DNA of 64,000 bases from Nocardioides sp. REDSEA-S33_B3 (GTDB taxonomy: Bacteria; Actinomycetota; Actinomycetes; Propionibacteriales; Nocardioidaceae): assembly GCA_001627335.1 (NCBI GenBank), contig LUPK01000032.1, positions 124,001-188,000 of the forward strand, given 5' to 3'. Under the pieces are notes generated by a model. It saw nothing but the letters and a program-made list of their open reading frames with translations. It searched no databases and had not been told where the DNA came from. How positions within the stretch are numbered: position 1 is the first letter of the stretch; the number at the start of each line of letters is the position of its first letter. Made by a program: the position numbers and the translations under genes. Shown here one piece after another: positions 26,757 through 39,626 of the stretch.

Positions 26757-28772
26757 TCACGAGAGGCCGTTGGCCCGGCGGATGACCTCGACGATGCCGC
26801 CCATGATCTCGGTGAGACCGAAGTCCTTGGGCGTGTAGACCGCGGCGACGCCCAGCTCGACGAGGCGGCGTCCGTCGGACTCGGGGATGATGCCGCCGAC
26901 GATGACCGGTACGTCGTCCAGCCCGGCCTCGCGCAGTCCGTCGAGGACGGCCGGCACCAGCTCCATGTGGGAGCCGGAGAGGATCGAGAGGCCCACGCAG
27001 TGGACGTCCTCGGCGACGGCCGCGGAGACGATCTGCTCGGGCGTGAGCCGGATGCCCTGGTAGACGACCTCGAAGCCGGCGTCGCGCGCTCGCACGGCGA
27101 CCTGCTCGGCGCCGTTGGAGTGGCCGTCCAGGCCGGGCTTGCCGACGAGCAGTCGCAGCCGCCCGCCGAGCTCCTCGCCGGTGGCCTTGACGCGCTCGCG
27201 GACCTCGGTCAGCTCGGCACCGGCCTCGGCGACGCCCACGGCACCGGAGACCCCGGTCGGGGCACGGAACTCGCCGAAGACCTCGCGCAGGGTGCCGGCC
27301 CACTCCCCCGTGGTGGCGCCCGCGCGGGCGGCCGCCAGGGTGGCGTGCATCAGGTTGTCGGTGCCCTTGGCGGCCTCGGCCAGGGCGCGCAGCGCGTCCT
27401 CGACCTGCTGGGGGTCGCGCTGGGCCTTCCACTCCTCCACGCTGGCGCGGGCGGTCTTCTCGGCCTCGGGGTCCGCCACCATGATCGCGGAGTCGAGGTC
27501 GGCGGTCAGCGGGGAGGGCTCGGTGGTCTCGAACCTGTTGACCCCGACGATGACCTCCTGCCCGGACTCGATCGCGGCGCGACGGGCGGCGTGGGAGGAG
27601 ACGAGCTCGCCCTTCATGTACTCCACCGCGGCGATGGCGCCGCCCATGGCCTGGACCCGGTCGATCTCGGCCTTGGCGCCGGCGACCAGCTCGGCCACCT
27701 TGGCCTCGATGACGTGGGAGCCGTCGAAGATGTCGTCGTACTCCAGCAGGTCGGACTCGAAGGCCAGGACCTGCTGCAGGCGCAGGGACCACTGCTGGTC
27801 CCAGGGGCGCGGCAGGCCGAGCGCCTCGTTCCAGGCGGGGAGCTGCAGCGCGCGGGCGCGGGCGTTCTTCGACAGCGTCACGCCGAGCATCTCCAGCACG
27901 ATGCGCTGGACGTTGTTCTCCGGCTGGGCCTCGGTCAGGCCCAGGGAGTTGACCTGGACGCCGTAGCGGAAGCGCCGCATCTTCGGGTCGGTCACGCCGT
28001 AGCGCTCGCGGGTGATCTCGTCCCACAGCTCGACGAAGGCCCGCATCTTGCAGGTCTCCTCGACGAAGCGCACACCGGCGTTGACGAAGAAGGAGATCCG
28101 GCCCACCACCTTGCCGAAGTCCTCCTCCGAGACCTGGCCGGCGTTCTTGACCTCGTCCAGGACCGCGATCGCGGTGCACAGGGCGTAGGCCAGCTCCTGC
28201 GTCGGCGTCGCGCCGGCCTCCTGCAGGTGGTAGCTGCAGATGTTGATGGGGTTCCACTTGGGGATGTGGTGGACCGTGTAGGCGATCATGTCCGCGATCA
28301 GCCGCATGGAGGCCTCGGGCGGGAACGCGTAGGTCCCGCGGGAGAGGTACTCCTTGATGATGTCGTTCTGGGTGGTGCCGGCCAGCTGGGCGGCGACCTC
28401 CTCCGGGGACAGGTCGGGGTTCTGCTCCTCGGCGGTGACCTGGTACATCGCAAGCATCCACATCGCGACGGCATTGATGGTCATGGAGGTGTTCATCTCC
28501 GTCAGCGGGATGCCGTCGAAGAGCTTGCGCATCTCGCCGAGGTGCATGACCGGGACGCCGACCTTGCCGACCTCGCCGCGCGCCATCGCGGAGTCCGGGT
28601 CGTAGCCGGTCTGCGTGGGCAGGTCGAAGGCGACCGAGAGGCCCGTCTGCCCCTTCGCCAGGTTCGTGCGGTAGAGCTCGTTGGACGCAGTCGCGGTGGA
28701 GTGACCCGCGTAGGTCCGCATCACCCAGGGGCGGTCCTTCTCACGGCGTGCGGGCGTGGCGTTCTCGGTCAT
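26757..28772 (-). CDS. ecm: B12-dependent acyl-CoA mutase, ethylmalonyl-CoA mutase (MeaA/Ecm) type
   Basis: RPWVMRTYAGHSTATASNELYRTNLAKGQTGLSVAFDLPTQTGYDPDSAMARGEVGKVGVP...; C-terminal B12 domain VGKPGLDGHSNGAEQ...LSILSGSHMELV...VGGIIPESD; single-chain MeaA-type arrangement. Confidence 0.88.
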   Translation of the reverse strand: MTENATPARREKDRPWVMRTYAGHSTATASNELYRTNLAKGQTGLSVAFDLPTQTGYDPDSAMARGEVGKVGVPVMHLGEMRKLFDGIPLTEMNTSMTINAVAMWMLAMYQVTAEEQNPDLSPEEVAAQLAGTTQNDIIKEYLSRGTYAFPPEASMRLIADMIAYTVHHIPKWNPINICSYHLQEAGATPTQELAYALCTAIAVLDEVKNAGQVSEEDFGKVVGRISFFVNAGVRFVEETCKMRAFVELWDEITRERYGVTDPKMRRFRYGVQVNSLGLTEAQPENNVQRIVLEMLGVTLSKNARARALQLPAWNEALGLPRPWDQQWSLRLQQVLAFESDLLEYDDIFDGSHVIEAKVAELVAGAKAEIDRVQAMGGAIAAVEYMKGELVSSHAARRAAIESGQEVIVGVNRFETTEPSPLTADLDSAIMVADPEAEKTARASVEEWKAQRDPQQVEDALRALAEAAKGTDNLMHATLAAARAGATTGEWAGTLREVFGEFRAPTGVSGAVGVAEAGAELTEVRERVKATGEELGGRLRLLVGKPGLDGHSNGAEQVAVRARDAGFEVVYQGIRLTPEQIVSAAVAEDVHCVGLSILSGSHMELVPAVLDGLREAGLDDVPVIVGGIIPESDGRRLVELGVAAVYTPKDFGLTEIMGGIVEVIRRANGLS

Positions 28773-28791
28773 GGTCCGAGGGTAGAACGAG

Positions 28792-28808
28792 TTGTACGCG
28801 TCGGTAAC
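28792..28808 (-). promoter_or_regulatory. Motif copy (minus strand GTTACCGACGCGTACAA) upstream of the ecm-like gene
   Basis: Shares GTTACCGAC and GT with the copies at 8211 and 18318; 20-36 nt upstream of the ATG. Confidence 0.4.
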
Positions 28809-28866
28809 CTCCGTCCGTGTGGCCAATGCCACTCGGGCGGTCGAGCCGCGTCGAGCCGGCGCGCAC

Positions 28867-29172
28867 TCAGGCGCGGGCCGGCTCCCGCTCGACGTCCACG
28901 ACCCGGATGAGGTGCGAGAGGTGCAGCATCCGGCGCACGGCCGGACCGCAGCCGCGCAGGGTGAGGTGGTGTCCCTCGCGCGCGGCGGCCCGCGAGGCCA
29001 TCGCGAGCACCCGCAGGGCGGTGAGGTCCACCGAGTCCACGCCGCTCATGTCGGCCACGACGTGCGGGTGCTCGGCCAGGTGGTCGTAGAGGGCGGCGCG
29101 CACCCGCGTGGTGGAGCGGCCGTCGAGGTCCCCGCTCAGGACGAGCGTCGGCCCGTCGGTCGTGATGTCCAT
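28867..29172 (-). CDS. STAS domain-containing protein (anti-sigma factor antagonist-like)
   Basis: PTLVLSGDLDGRSTTRVRAALYDHL...HVVADMSGVDSVDLTALRVLAMA. Confidence 0.85.
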   Translation of the reverse strand: MDITTDGPTLVLSGDLDGRSTTRVRAALYDHLAEHPHVVADMSGVDSVDLTALRVLAMASRAAAREGHHLTLRGCGPAVRRMLHLSHLIRVVDVEREPARA

Positions 29173-29325
29173 GTCCTACCTCCCGAGACGTGCGCCCCCA
29201 GGTTGCTCTCACCACACTGACGCCCGCCACCTCATTTCGGTTGCACCCGCACCGCGACTTTCTCGTGCGTGTCGGTGGTGGAACCCTCAACCGGCTGTGC
29301 CGGACCTGTGACTACGCTCGCGGGC

Positions 29326-29901
29326 ATGGTCAACCTGACGCGCATCTACACCCGCACCGGCGACGGTGGCGAGACCCGGCTCGGCGACATGAGCGTGACC
29401 ACCAAGAACGACCTGCGGCTGCACGCCTACGCCGACGTCGACGAGGCCAACGCGACCCTCGGCCTGGCGATCGCGTGCGGCGGCCTCGACGACGGCGTCG
29501 TCGCGGTGCTCACGCACGTGCAGAACGACCTCTTCGACGTCGGCGCCGACTTCTGCACCCCCGTCGTCGAGGACCCCGAGTTCCCGCCGCTGCGCGTCGA
29601 GCAGGCCTACGTGGACCGGCTGGAGTCGTGGTGCGACGAGTACAACGAGCACCTGGAGACCCTGCGCTCCTTCATCCTCTCCGGCGGCACCCCGGCGGCC
29701 GCCCACCTGCACGTGGCACGCACCGTCGTGCGTCGAGCCGAGCGAGCCGCGTGGGCGGCCTACGAGCAGCACGGCGAGACGATGAACAAGCTCGCGATCA
29801 CCTACCTCAACCGGCTCTCGGACCTCGTCTTCATCCTGGCCCGTCACGCCAACCGCGAGCAGGGCGACGTGCTCTGGGTGCCCGGAGGTCAGCGCGGCTG
29901 A
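29326..29901 (+). CDS. Cob(I)yrinic acid a,c-diamide adenosyltransferase (PduO type)
   Basis: TRIYTRTGDGGETRLGD...YADVDEANATLGLA...RTVVRRAERAAWAA...YLNRLSDLVFILAR. Confidence 0.95.
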   Translation: MVNLTRIYTRTGDGGETRLGDMSVTTKNDLRLHAYADVDEANATLGLAIACGGLDDGVVAVLTHVQNDLFDVGADFCTPVVEDPEFPPLRVEQAYVDRLESWCDEYNEHLETLRSFILSGGTPAAAHLHVARTVVRRAERAAWAAYEQHGETMNKLAITYLNRLSDLVFILARHANREQGDVLWVPGGQRG

Positions 29902-31079
29902 CGGGTGGCCAGCACGCTGAGCGAGGCGGGCAGCATCAGGGCGGTGACCGCGAGCAGCACCTCGAGCGTGCCGATCCGGTCGCCGAGGTGACCCAGCAGC
30001 GGCGGTCCGGCCAGGAACGCGCCGTACCCGATGGTGGAGACGACGGAGACCCGTGCCGCCGCACGGGGCCCGCCGTCCGCGGCGGCGCTCATGCCCACCG
30101 GGAACCCCAGGGCGGCACCCAGGCCCCAGAGCACGATGCCGAGGGCCACCAGCGGGAGCACCTGGCCCTGCACCGTCAGGACGGCACCGAGGGCGGCCAG
30201 GGAGGCACTCCCCCACAGCACGGCCGGGCGACCGAAGCGGTCCAGCAGCACGGGTCCGTAGAGCCGACCCGACGTCATCGCCACGACGAAGGTGGCGAAG
30301 CCGGCCACGCCGACCCAGTGCGCCACCCCGTAGCCGTCGATCAGCCCCAGGGCCAGCCAGTCGTTGGCGGTGCCCTCGACCATCGCGAAGCACAGCACCA
30401 TCAGCCCGATCGCCAGGGTCCGTGGGTCCCGCCACGCCGACGGCCCCCGCGAGGCTCGCTCATCGGCGTGGTCGGGCTCGGCGGGCAGGAAGCCGCGGGT
30501 GCCCACGACGGCGACGACGCCGACCACGAGGGCCACGAGCAGCAGGTGGGCCAGCAGCGGCGTCCCGAGGGCGATCACCACGACCCCGAGCCCGGCACCG
30601 GCCAGGGAACCCGCGCTCCAGCCCGCGTGGAAGCGCGGCATGACGGTACGGCGCATCCGACGCTCGACCTCGGCGGCCTGGACGTTCATCGCGACGTCCC
30701 AGACCCCGATGCCCACCCCGTGGACGAAGAGCCCGAGGGCGGCCAGGGGCACGCTGCCCAGGACCGCGCCGAGGGCCGCCGCGGAGAGACCCACCGTGTC
30801 GGCCAGCACGCCCGCGTGCACGGTCGCCCCGGCACCGATCCGCTCGATGACCCGGCCGGTGCTGGGCAGCGCCAGCAGGGACCCGCACGAGATCGCCAGC
30901 AGCAGCGTGCCGAGCCCGCCGTTGCTGAGCTCGAGGCGCTCACGCAGGTCGGGCAGTCGCGACACCAAGGAGGCGAAGACCAGCCCGTTGAGGGCGAAGG
31001 AGAGCGCCACCGCGTTGCGTGCGGTCAGCAGCGCAGGCGCCAGCGGCTCGCGGCGCGTCACGGTCGGGGTGCTCACCAC
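29889..31079 (-). CDS. MFS transporter
   Basis: 12-TM MFS pattern: LVFASLVSRLPDLRERLELSNGGLGTLLLAISCGSLLALPSTG. Confidence 0.9.
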   Translation of the reverse strand: MVSTPTVTRREPLAPALLTARNAVALSFALNGLVFASLVSRLPDLRERLELSNGGLGTLLLAISCGSLLALPSTGRVIERIGAGATVHAGVLADTVGLSAAALGAVLGSVPLAALGLFVHGVGIGVWDVAMNVQAAEVERRMRRTVMPRFHAGWSAGSLAGAGLGVVVIALGTPLLAHLLLVALVVGVVAVVGTRGFLPAEPDHADERASRGPSAWRDPRTLAIGLMVLCFAMVEGTANDWLALGLIDGYGVAHWVGVAGFATFVVAMTSGRLYGPVLLDRFGRPAVLWGSASLAALGAVLTVQGQVLPLVALGIVLWGLGAALGFPVGMSAAADGGPRAAARVSVVSTIGYGAFLAGPPLLGHLGDRIGTLEVLLAVTALMLPASLSVLATRQPR

Positions 31080-31099
31080 GCCATGATGACCCTCGGTTG

Positions 31100-31112
31100 T
31101 TTACCGGTCAAA
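31100..31112. promoter_or_regulatory. Near-palindrome TTTACCGGTCAAA upstream of the MFS gene
   Basis: TTT-ACCGGT-core palindrome 21 nt upstream of the MFS start. Confidence 0.4.
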
Positions 31113-31127
31113 TGATCAAGCGTCGCA

Positions 31128-31586
31128 CTAGCGGCGGGTGCCCCGCGACCCGGGCATCTCCGCGCCGGGTGGCCGCGCCTCGAGCCAGGCCTGGAACCCG
31201 GTGAGAGTGCCGGGGCTCATCGCCAGCTCGATCTCACCCTGCGCGGAGCGACAGGAGATCACCACGTGGTCGGGGAACAGCGAGACCTGCTCGGCGCCCT
31301 CCGACTCACGACGACCGACGTAGGTCAGCTCGTCGCGGACCCAGGAGCGCTTGGGACGGGGCGAGAGCGAGAAGATCCGGAACCACTCCAGCCGCTCCTC
31401 GGAGTAGCGGCCCACGCCCAGCAGCCAGCCGCGGCCGGGGCGACCCGACCGCACCCGGTGGGAGAGCTCGAAGGTGCCCCCCGAGCGGGCGATCACGCGT
31501 CGGCGCACGACCAGCGCGACGGCGTACAGCAGCGCCAGCACGAGGAGGGCGCCGGCGATGTCGAGCAGCCACTGCCACAGCGGCAC
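31128..31586 (-). CDS. DUF2550 family membrane protein
   Basis: Single N-terminal TM; WFRIFSLSPRPKRSWVRDEL; located after atpC as is usual in actinobacteria. Confidence 0.85.
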   Translation of the reverse strand: MPLWQWLLDIAGALLVLALLYAVALVVRRRVIARSGGTFELSHRVRSGRPGRGWLLGVGRYSEERLEWFRIFSLSPRPKRSWVRDELTYVGRRESEGAEQVSLFPDHVVISCRSAQGEIELAMSPGTLTGFQAWLEARPPGAEMPGSRGTRR

Positions 31587-31621
31587 CGCACTCCCCCTCC
31601 CGGACGACCCGGGAAATGAGA

Positions 31622-31668
31622 CCACCCACCGTCCCGGTTGGGGGTCACCCTAGCGGGACGGTGGGTGG
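31622..31668 (-). terminator. Hairpin between atpC and the DUF2550 gene
   Basis: CCACCCACCGTCCCG ... CGGGACGGTGGGTGG perfect 15-bp stem, 17-nt loop. Confidence 0.7.
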
Positions 31669-31686
31669 GCACGACGACCGGCTCGG

Positions 31687-32084
31687 TCAGCTCGCCTTCT
31701 CGGCGGCGCGGATCCGGGCCGAGGCACGACGGATGCGCAGCTCGCGCTCGTCACCGGTGGGCAGCGTCTCCGCCGCCTCCAGCTCGGCCTTGGCCTCGTC
31801 GATGTGGATCTCCTCGGCCAGCAGCGCGTGCTCGGTCAGGATCGAGACGCGGTCGTCGGCGACGGAGATGAACCCGCCGTCGACGGCGGCGTGCACGACA
31901 CCGTCCGGGGTGCTGATCTCGACCGCGGCGTCGGTGAGCAGGGAGAGCAGGGGCGCGTGCCCCTGCAGCACTCCCAGGTCACCGTCGACGGTGCGGGCGA
32001 TGACCATCGACGCCTCGCCGGACCACACGGTCCGGTCGGCGGCGACCAGGACGACCTGCAGTCCCGTGCCGAGCTCGGCGGCCA

Positions 32085-32085
<1 letters not shown>
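31687..32085 (-). CDS. atpC: ATP synthase F1 subunit epsilon
   Basis: LQVVLVAADRTVWSGEASMVIARTVDGDLGVLQGHAPLLSLL. Confidence 0.95.
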
Positions 32086-34479
<2,394 letters not shown>

Positions 34480-34485
34480 GTGGGA

Positions 34486-36120
34486 TCAGCCCCGCTTCTG
34501 CTTGACGATCTGCTCCTGGCCGAGCTCGTCGTCCTCCATCGCCTCGGCCTCCTCGCGACCGGCCTTGATGCTGCCGCCCTCGGAGGTCTCGAACTGGTCG
34601 GTGAAGGAGTCGTAGGCCGCAGCCAGGGCGTCCTCGTCCTCGAACTTCGTCGTCTCGCGGATGCCGGCGAGGATGCCCTCGTGGCTCCGCTTGAGGAAGT
34701 CGATGAACTCGTGCTCGAAGCGGATGACGTCCTCGACGGGCACGCGGTCGAGGCGGCCGGTGGTGCCCAGCCACAGCGAGACCGTCATCTCCTCGAGCGG
34801 GTACGGCGAGTAGGCCGGCTGCTTGAGCAGCGCCATCAGGCGCTGACCACGGGCCAGCTGCTGGCGCGAGGCGGCGTCGAGGTCGGAGGCGAACATCGCG
34901 AAGGCCTCCATGGCGCGGAACTGCGCGAGGTCGACCTTGAGCGAACCGGTGACCTTCTTCATCGCCTTCGTCATGGCGGCACCGCCGACGCGCGAGACCG
35001 AGATGCCCACGTCGATGGCGGGACGCTGGTTGGACGCGAAGAGGTCCGACTGCAGGAAGATCTGGCCGTCGGTGATGGAGATGACGTTGGTCGGGATGAA
35101 CGCCGAGACGTCGTTGGCCTTGGTCTCGATGATCGGCAGACCGGTCATCGAGCCCGCACCCAGGTCGTCGGAGAGCTTCGCGCAGCGCTCGAGCAGGCGG
35201 CTGTGCAGGTAGAAGACGTCACCGGGGTAGGCCTCGCGGCCCGGCGGGCGACGCAGCAGCAGCGACACGGCGCGGTAGGCCTCGGCCTGCTTGGTCAGGT
35301 CGTCGAAGACGATCAGGACGTGCTTGCCGTCGTACATCCACTGCTGGCCGATGGCCGAGCCGGTGTAGGGCGCGAGGTACTTGAAGCCGGCCGAGTCCGA
35401 CGCGGGAGCCGCCACGATGGTGGTGTACTCCAGGGCGCCGGCCTCCTCGAGCGCGCCACGCACCGAGGCGATGGTCGAGCCCTTCTGGCCGATGGCGACG
35501 TAGATGCAGCGGACCTGCTTGGTCGGGTCGCCGGACTCCCAGTTCTGCTTCTGGTTGATGATCGTGTCGATGGCGATCGTGGTCTTGCCGGTCGCACGGT
35601 CGCCGATGATCAGCTGACGCTGGCCACGGCCGATCGGGGTCATCGCGTCGATGGCCTTGATGCCGGTGGCGAGCGGCTCGTGGACCGACTTGCGCTGGAC
35701 CACGGTGGGCGCCTGCAGCTCAAGGGCGCGGCGGCCGGCGGACTCGATCTCGCCGAGGCCGTCGATGGGCTTGCCCAGCGGGTCCACGACGCGGCCCATG
35801 AAGCCGTCGCCGACGGGGACCGAGAGGATCTCGCCGGTGCGACGCACCGTCTGGCCCTCCTCGATCTTGTCGAAGTCACCGAGGATGACGACGCCGATCT
35901 CGCGGGTGTCGAGGTTCAGGGCCAGGCCCAGGGTGCCGTCCTCGAACTCCAGCAGCTCGTTGGCCATCGCCGAGGGCAGGCCGCTCACGCGGGCGATGCC
36001 GTCAGCGGCCTGGGCGACGGTGCCGACCTCCTCGCGGCTGGCCGCGTCGGGCTGGTAGTCGGCGACGTACTTCTGCAGCGCGTCGCGGATCTCGTCCGGA
36101 CGGATGGAGAGCTCCGTCAT
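34486..36120 (-). CDS. atpA: ATP synthase F1 subunit alpha
   Basis: [42 protein letters not shown]. Confidence 0.99.
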   Translation of the reverse strand: MTELSIRPDEIRDALQKYVADYQPDAASREEVGTVAQAADGIARVSGLPSAMANELLEFEDGTLGLALNLDTREIGVVILGDFDKIEEGQTVRRTGEILSVPVGDGFMGRVVDPLGKPIDGLGEIESAGRRALELQAPTVVQRKSVHEPLATGIKAIDAMTPIGRGQRQLIIGDRATGKTTIAIDTIINQKQNWESGDPTKQVRCIYVAIGQKGSTIASVRGALEEAGALEYTTIVAAPASDSAGFKYLAPYTGSAIGQQWMYDGKHVLIVFDDLTKQAEAYRAVSLLLRRPPGREAYPGDVFYLHSRLLERCAKLSDDLGAGSMTGLPIIETKANDVSAFIPTNVISITDGQIFLQSDLFASNQRPAIDVGISVSRVGGAAMTKAMKKVTGSLKVDLAQFRAMEAFAMFASDLDAASRQQLARGQRLMALLKQPAYSPYPLEEMTVSLWLGTTGRLDRVPVEDVIRFEHEFIDFLKRSHEGILAGIRETTKFEDEDALAAAYDSFTDQFETSEGGSIKAGREEAEAMEDDELGQEQIVKQKRG

Positions 36121-36192
36121 TCTCGTGCCTTCTCTCTTGTGTGCTCGTGCCCGGTGCGGGCGGAAGTCTGGGTGGTCCTGGAGTGGGTGGGG

Positions 36193-37011
36193 TCAGCCGG
36201 CGAGCAGACGACGGGCGTCGTCGAGGCGGGCCGAGACGGTCCCGTCGATGACGTCGTCGCCGATCTCCACGCGGATGCCGCCGAGGACGTCCGGGTCGAC
36301 GATGGTGTTCAGGTGCACCGGCCGGCCGTACTGGCGCGACAGGGTGTCGGCGAGACGCTGCCGCTCGGCGTCGCTGAGGGCACGGGCCACGCGGACGGTG
36401 GCGACGTTCTCCCCGGCGACCGAGGCCGCGACCTTCTGGTACTCGTTCAGCGCCACCCCGACGGTGCGGTAGGTGCCGTGGAGGGCCTGCTTGACCAGCG
36501 ACACCGTCGAGGCCAACGCCTTGCCCGCGAGCAGGTCGTCGACCAGTCGTGACTTGTCGGCCACCGAGCGACCCGGGTCGGACAGACCATCGCGCAGGGC
36601 GGGGTTGTCCTTGACGGTCTGGGCGACGGCGAACAGCTCGTCGGCCAGACGGTGGGAGTCGGAGGCCGCCGAGCGGACGGTGGCCACCACGCTGAGGTGC
36701 TCGAGGGCGTCGGCGAGGTCGCGCGTGGCGGTCCACCTGCGACCCACGGCCGAGCGCACGAGCGCCAGGCTGGCGTCGTCGATCTTGCCGCCCAGCACCT
36801 CGGCCACGAGGCCACCCTTCGCCTCGACCGGGATCGAGGCGTCGGTGGCGAAGCGGCGGAAGGCGCCCTCCGCCCGGAGGGTCGAGGCGACCTGGAAGAG
36901 GTCGCCCGCGACCCGCAGGGCGGACTCCGGCGAGCCGGAGACCGCGGTCTCCAGCTCACCGGTGAGCGTCGCGACGGCGTCTGCCGATGCTCCGCGGAAG
37001 TCCGAGGTCAT
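36193..37011 (-). CDS. atpH: ATP synthase F1 subunit delta
   Basis: DFRGASADAVATLTGELE...; C-terminal DPDVLGGIRVEIGDDVIDGTVSARLDDARRLLAG. Confidence 0.96.
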   Translation of the reverse strand: MTSDFRGASADAVATLTGELETAVSGSPESALRVAGDLFQVASTLRAEGAFRRFATDASIPVEAKGGLVAEVLGGKIDDASLALVRSAVGRRWTATRDLADALEHLSVVATVRSAASDSHRLADELFAVAQTVKDNPALRDGLSDPGRSVADKSRLVDDLLAGKALASTVSLVKQALHGTYRTVGVALNEYQKVAASVAGENVATVRVARALSDAERQRLADTLSRQYGRPVHLNTIVDPDVLGGIRVEIGDDVIDGTVSARLDDARRLLAG

Positions 37012-37012
37012 G

Positions 37013-37555
<543 letters not shown>

Positions 37556-37591
37556 TCACCTCGTTGAGGTCGGTCCGGTCGAGCGAGAAGG

Positions 37592-37798
37592 TCAGGAGAT
37601 CGCGAACGCGAGCGCGATACCGATGATGGCCAGCGCCTCGGCGAGCGCGAAGCCGAGGATCGCGATCGACTGCAGGCGACCCTGCGCCTCGGGCTGACGC
37701 GCGACGCCGTTGATGTAGGCGGCGAAGATCAGACCCACGGCGATGGCCGGGCCGATGGTGGCGACGCCGTAGCCGAGCATGTTCAGAGAGCCGGTCAC
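37592..37798 (-). CDS. atpE: ATP synthase F0 subunit c
   Basis: [57 protein letters not shown]; carboxylate in ALAEALAII. Confidence 0.97.
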   Translation of the reverse strand: MTGSLNMLGYGVATIGPAIAVGLIFAAYINGVARQPEAQGRLQSIAILGFALAEALAIIGIALAFAIS

Positions 37799-37907
37799 AG
37801 CTTTCCTTTCGTCGTGACGCATGGGTGCGTCGATGGGACTCGTAGGGGTGGTGCTGACGATATGAAGTTGTGGGGTTCGGTGGGGAGTCGAGCGGGTGGG
37901 ACCCGGC

Positions 37908-38702
37908 TCAGTGCTCCTCGGAGACCGCTCCGGCGACGTACATCGCGGTGAGCAGCGTGAAGACGTAGGCCTGGAGGAACATCACCAGCAGCTCCAGGGC
38001 GCTGACCAGGAAGAACATCACGATCGCGCCGACCCCGCCGAGGAGGTTCAGGGCCGTGACGTCGGCCTCGAAGAGGAGGTACTCCCCGCCGAGGGCGAAC
38101 AGGATCAGCAGCAGGTGGCCGGCGAACATGTTCGCGAAGAGTCGCAGCGCCAGCGTCACGGGCCGCACGACGATGTTGGACAGGATCTCCAGCGGGACGA
38201 TCAGCAGCAGCATCGCGCCGCCGACGCCGGCGGGGACCGCCACGTGCTTGAGGTAGCCCAGGGCGCCGTGCTTCCAGATCCCGACGCCGTTGTAGAGCAG
38301 CCAGGACAGCACGGCGAGCCCGTAGGCGTAGCCGGAGTGGCTGAACGTCGGGAACTGCACCAGCGGGATCATCCCGAAGTAGTTGTTCACCAGGACGAAC
38401 AGGAAGAGGGAGAAGAGGTACGGCACGAACTTCATGAAGTGCTCGGACCCGATGGACTCGCGCGCCACGGAGTTGCGCACGCCCGAGTAGACGAACTCAC
38501 CCGCGAACTGCAGGCGGCCGGGGACCACCTCCGCGCGACGCGACATCGCGTAGAAGAGACCGAAGATGAGCAGCACAGACAGGCTGATCATCACCATCGG
38601 CTTGGTCACCTCGGCGAAGATGGGCGGCAGATCGAAGTCAGCCGGCCCGGGGGGCGTGAACCCGCCTTCAGCCTTGATCACCGCGAGGGTGCCAGCGTTC
38701 AA
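37908..38702 (-). CDS. atpB: ATP synthase F0 subunit a
   Basis: [22 protein letters not shown] start inferred (LNAGTLAVI). Confidence 0.95.
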   Translation of the reverse strand: MNAGTLAVIKAEGGFTPPGPADFDLPPIFAEVTKPMVMISLSVLLIFGLFYAMSRRAEVVPGRLQFAGEFVYSGVRNSVARESIGSEHFMKFVPYLFSLFLFVLVNNYFGMIPLVQFPTFSHSGYAYGLAVLSWLLYNGVGIWKHGALGYLKHVAVPAGVGGAMLLLIVPLEILSNIVVRPVTLALRLFANMFAGHLLLILFALGGEYLLFEADVTALNLLGGVGAIVMFFLVSALELLVMFLQAYVFTLLTAMYVAGAVSEEH

Positions 38703-38778
38703 CGCCCTGTCTCCTTCGTGTCCGTCGTCGTGCGCACCGGCAGGCCGGCCGCGGAGTGCAACTGCGGGGTCCCGGCCG

Positions 38779-39042
38779 TCACGGCCGGTCCTGGGTCTGG
38801 GTCGTGCTGTCCTGAGCGGTGCCAGCCGGGCTGCCACCGAAGCGCTTGATCACCGTGTAGAACCCGAGCACGGCCCCGAGCACGAGCCCCAGCGGCAGCA
38901 GGAACCCGGTCTCCAACCAGCGATCGGCCAGCCAGCCGGCCCCGCCGTACAGCAGGACGCCCGCTCCCAGGGAGCCGAACGCCTGCCAGGGGTCCGGCGA
39001 CGGCTCGACCGTGCGGTCGGGGGACGTGTCGTGCGGCGCCAT
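38779..39042 (-). CDS. AtpZ/AtpI-like protein
   Basis: GSLGAGVLLYGGAGWLADRWLETGFLLPLGLVLGAVLGFYTVIKR. Confidence 0.8.
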   Translation of the reverse strand: MAPHDTSPDRTVEPSPDPWQAFGSLGAGVLLYGGAGWLADRWLETGFLLPLGLVLGAVLGFYTVIKRFGGSPAGTAQDSTTQTQDRP

Positions 39043-39069
39043 GGCGATCCGGACGATAGCAGCCGCTGC

Positions 39070-39549
39070 TCATGCCGACCCAGTCCGGTCCATCGCGGTC
39101 CCCGAACCGCTCTCCGCGCCGGACTCGGGCAGCTCGTAGACGGGGATCCGCACCTTCATCGCCGCGACCACCTGGCCGACCATCCAGGCCAGGAGGACGG
39201 CGCCGAGACCGGCGAAGAGCCAGCGACGCTGCGCCGCCGGGGCAAAGAAGGGAGCGGCGCTGGCGCTGACCAGGAACGCCGTGAGCACGGCGAGCTGGAG
39301 GCCGTAGGTCATCATCGCCACGAGCAGCGAGGCCGACGGCATCGCTCCGGCGACCAGGTCGACGGTGGTCGACCCGAACAGCAGCACGATCGCGACGACA
39401 CCGGCGCCCGCCGCAACCGCCAGGGCGGCGTCGGCCCCCTCCGCGAGACCCGCGATCGCGACGACCAGTGAGGCCGGCACGAGAGCCGCGATCGCCACGG
39501 CGCCGTGGATCACCACGGGGCTGGGGCGACGCTGCGACGGGGTCGTCAT
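39070..39549 (-). CDS. ATP synthase I-like membrane protein at head of the atp operon
   Basis: 4 TM segments; immediately upstream of the AtpZ-like gene and atpB. Confidence 0.7.
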   Translation of the reverse strand: MTTPSQRRPSPVVIHGAVAIAALVPASLVVAIAGLAEGADAALAVAAGAGVVAIVLLFGSTTVDLVAGAMPSASLLVAMMTYGLQLAVLTAFLVSASAAPFFAPAAQRRWLFAGLGAVLLAWMVGQVVAAMKVRIPVYELPESGAESGSGTAMDRTGSA

Positions 39550-39626
39550 GGGGGCGGCCTTGTCGTTGTCGGGGAGGGGGTCTGCCGGAACCCGGCGAGC
39601 GGGCCCGGAGGGGACCCCCGAACGCT

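Noticed and set aside
28773-29325. Cobalamin riboswitch near the B12 mutase or adenosyltransferase
   Set aside because: No B12-box-like conserved sequence recognised in either upstream region.
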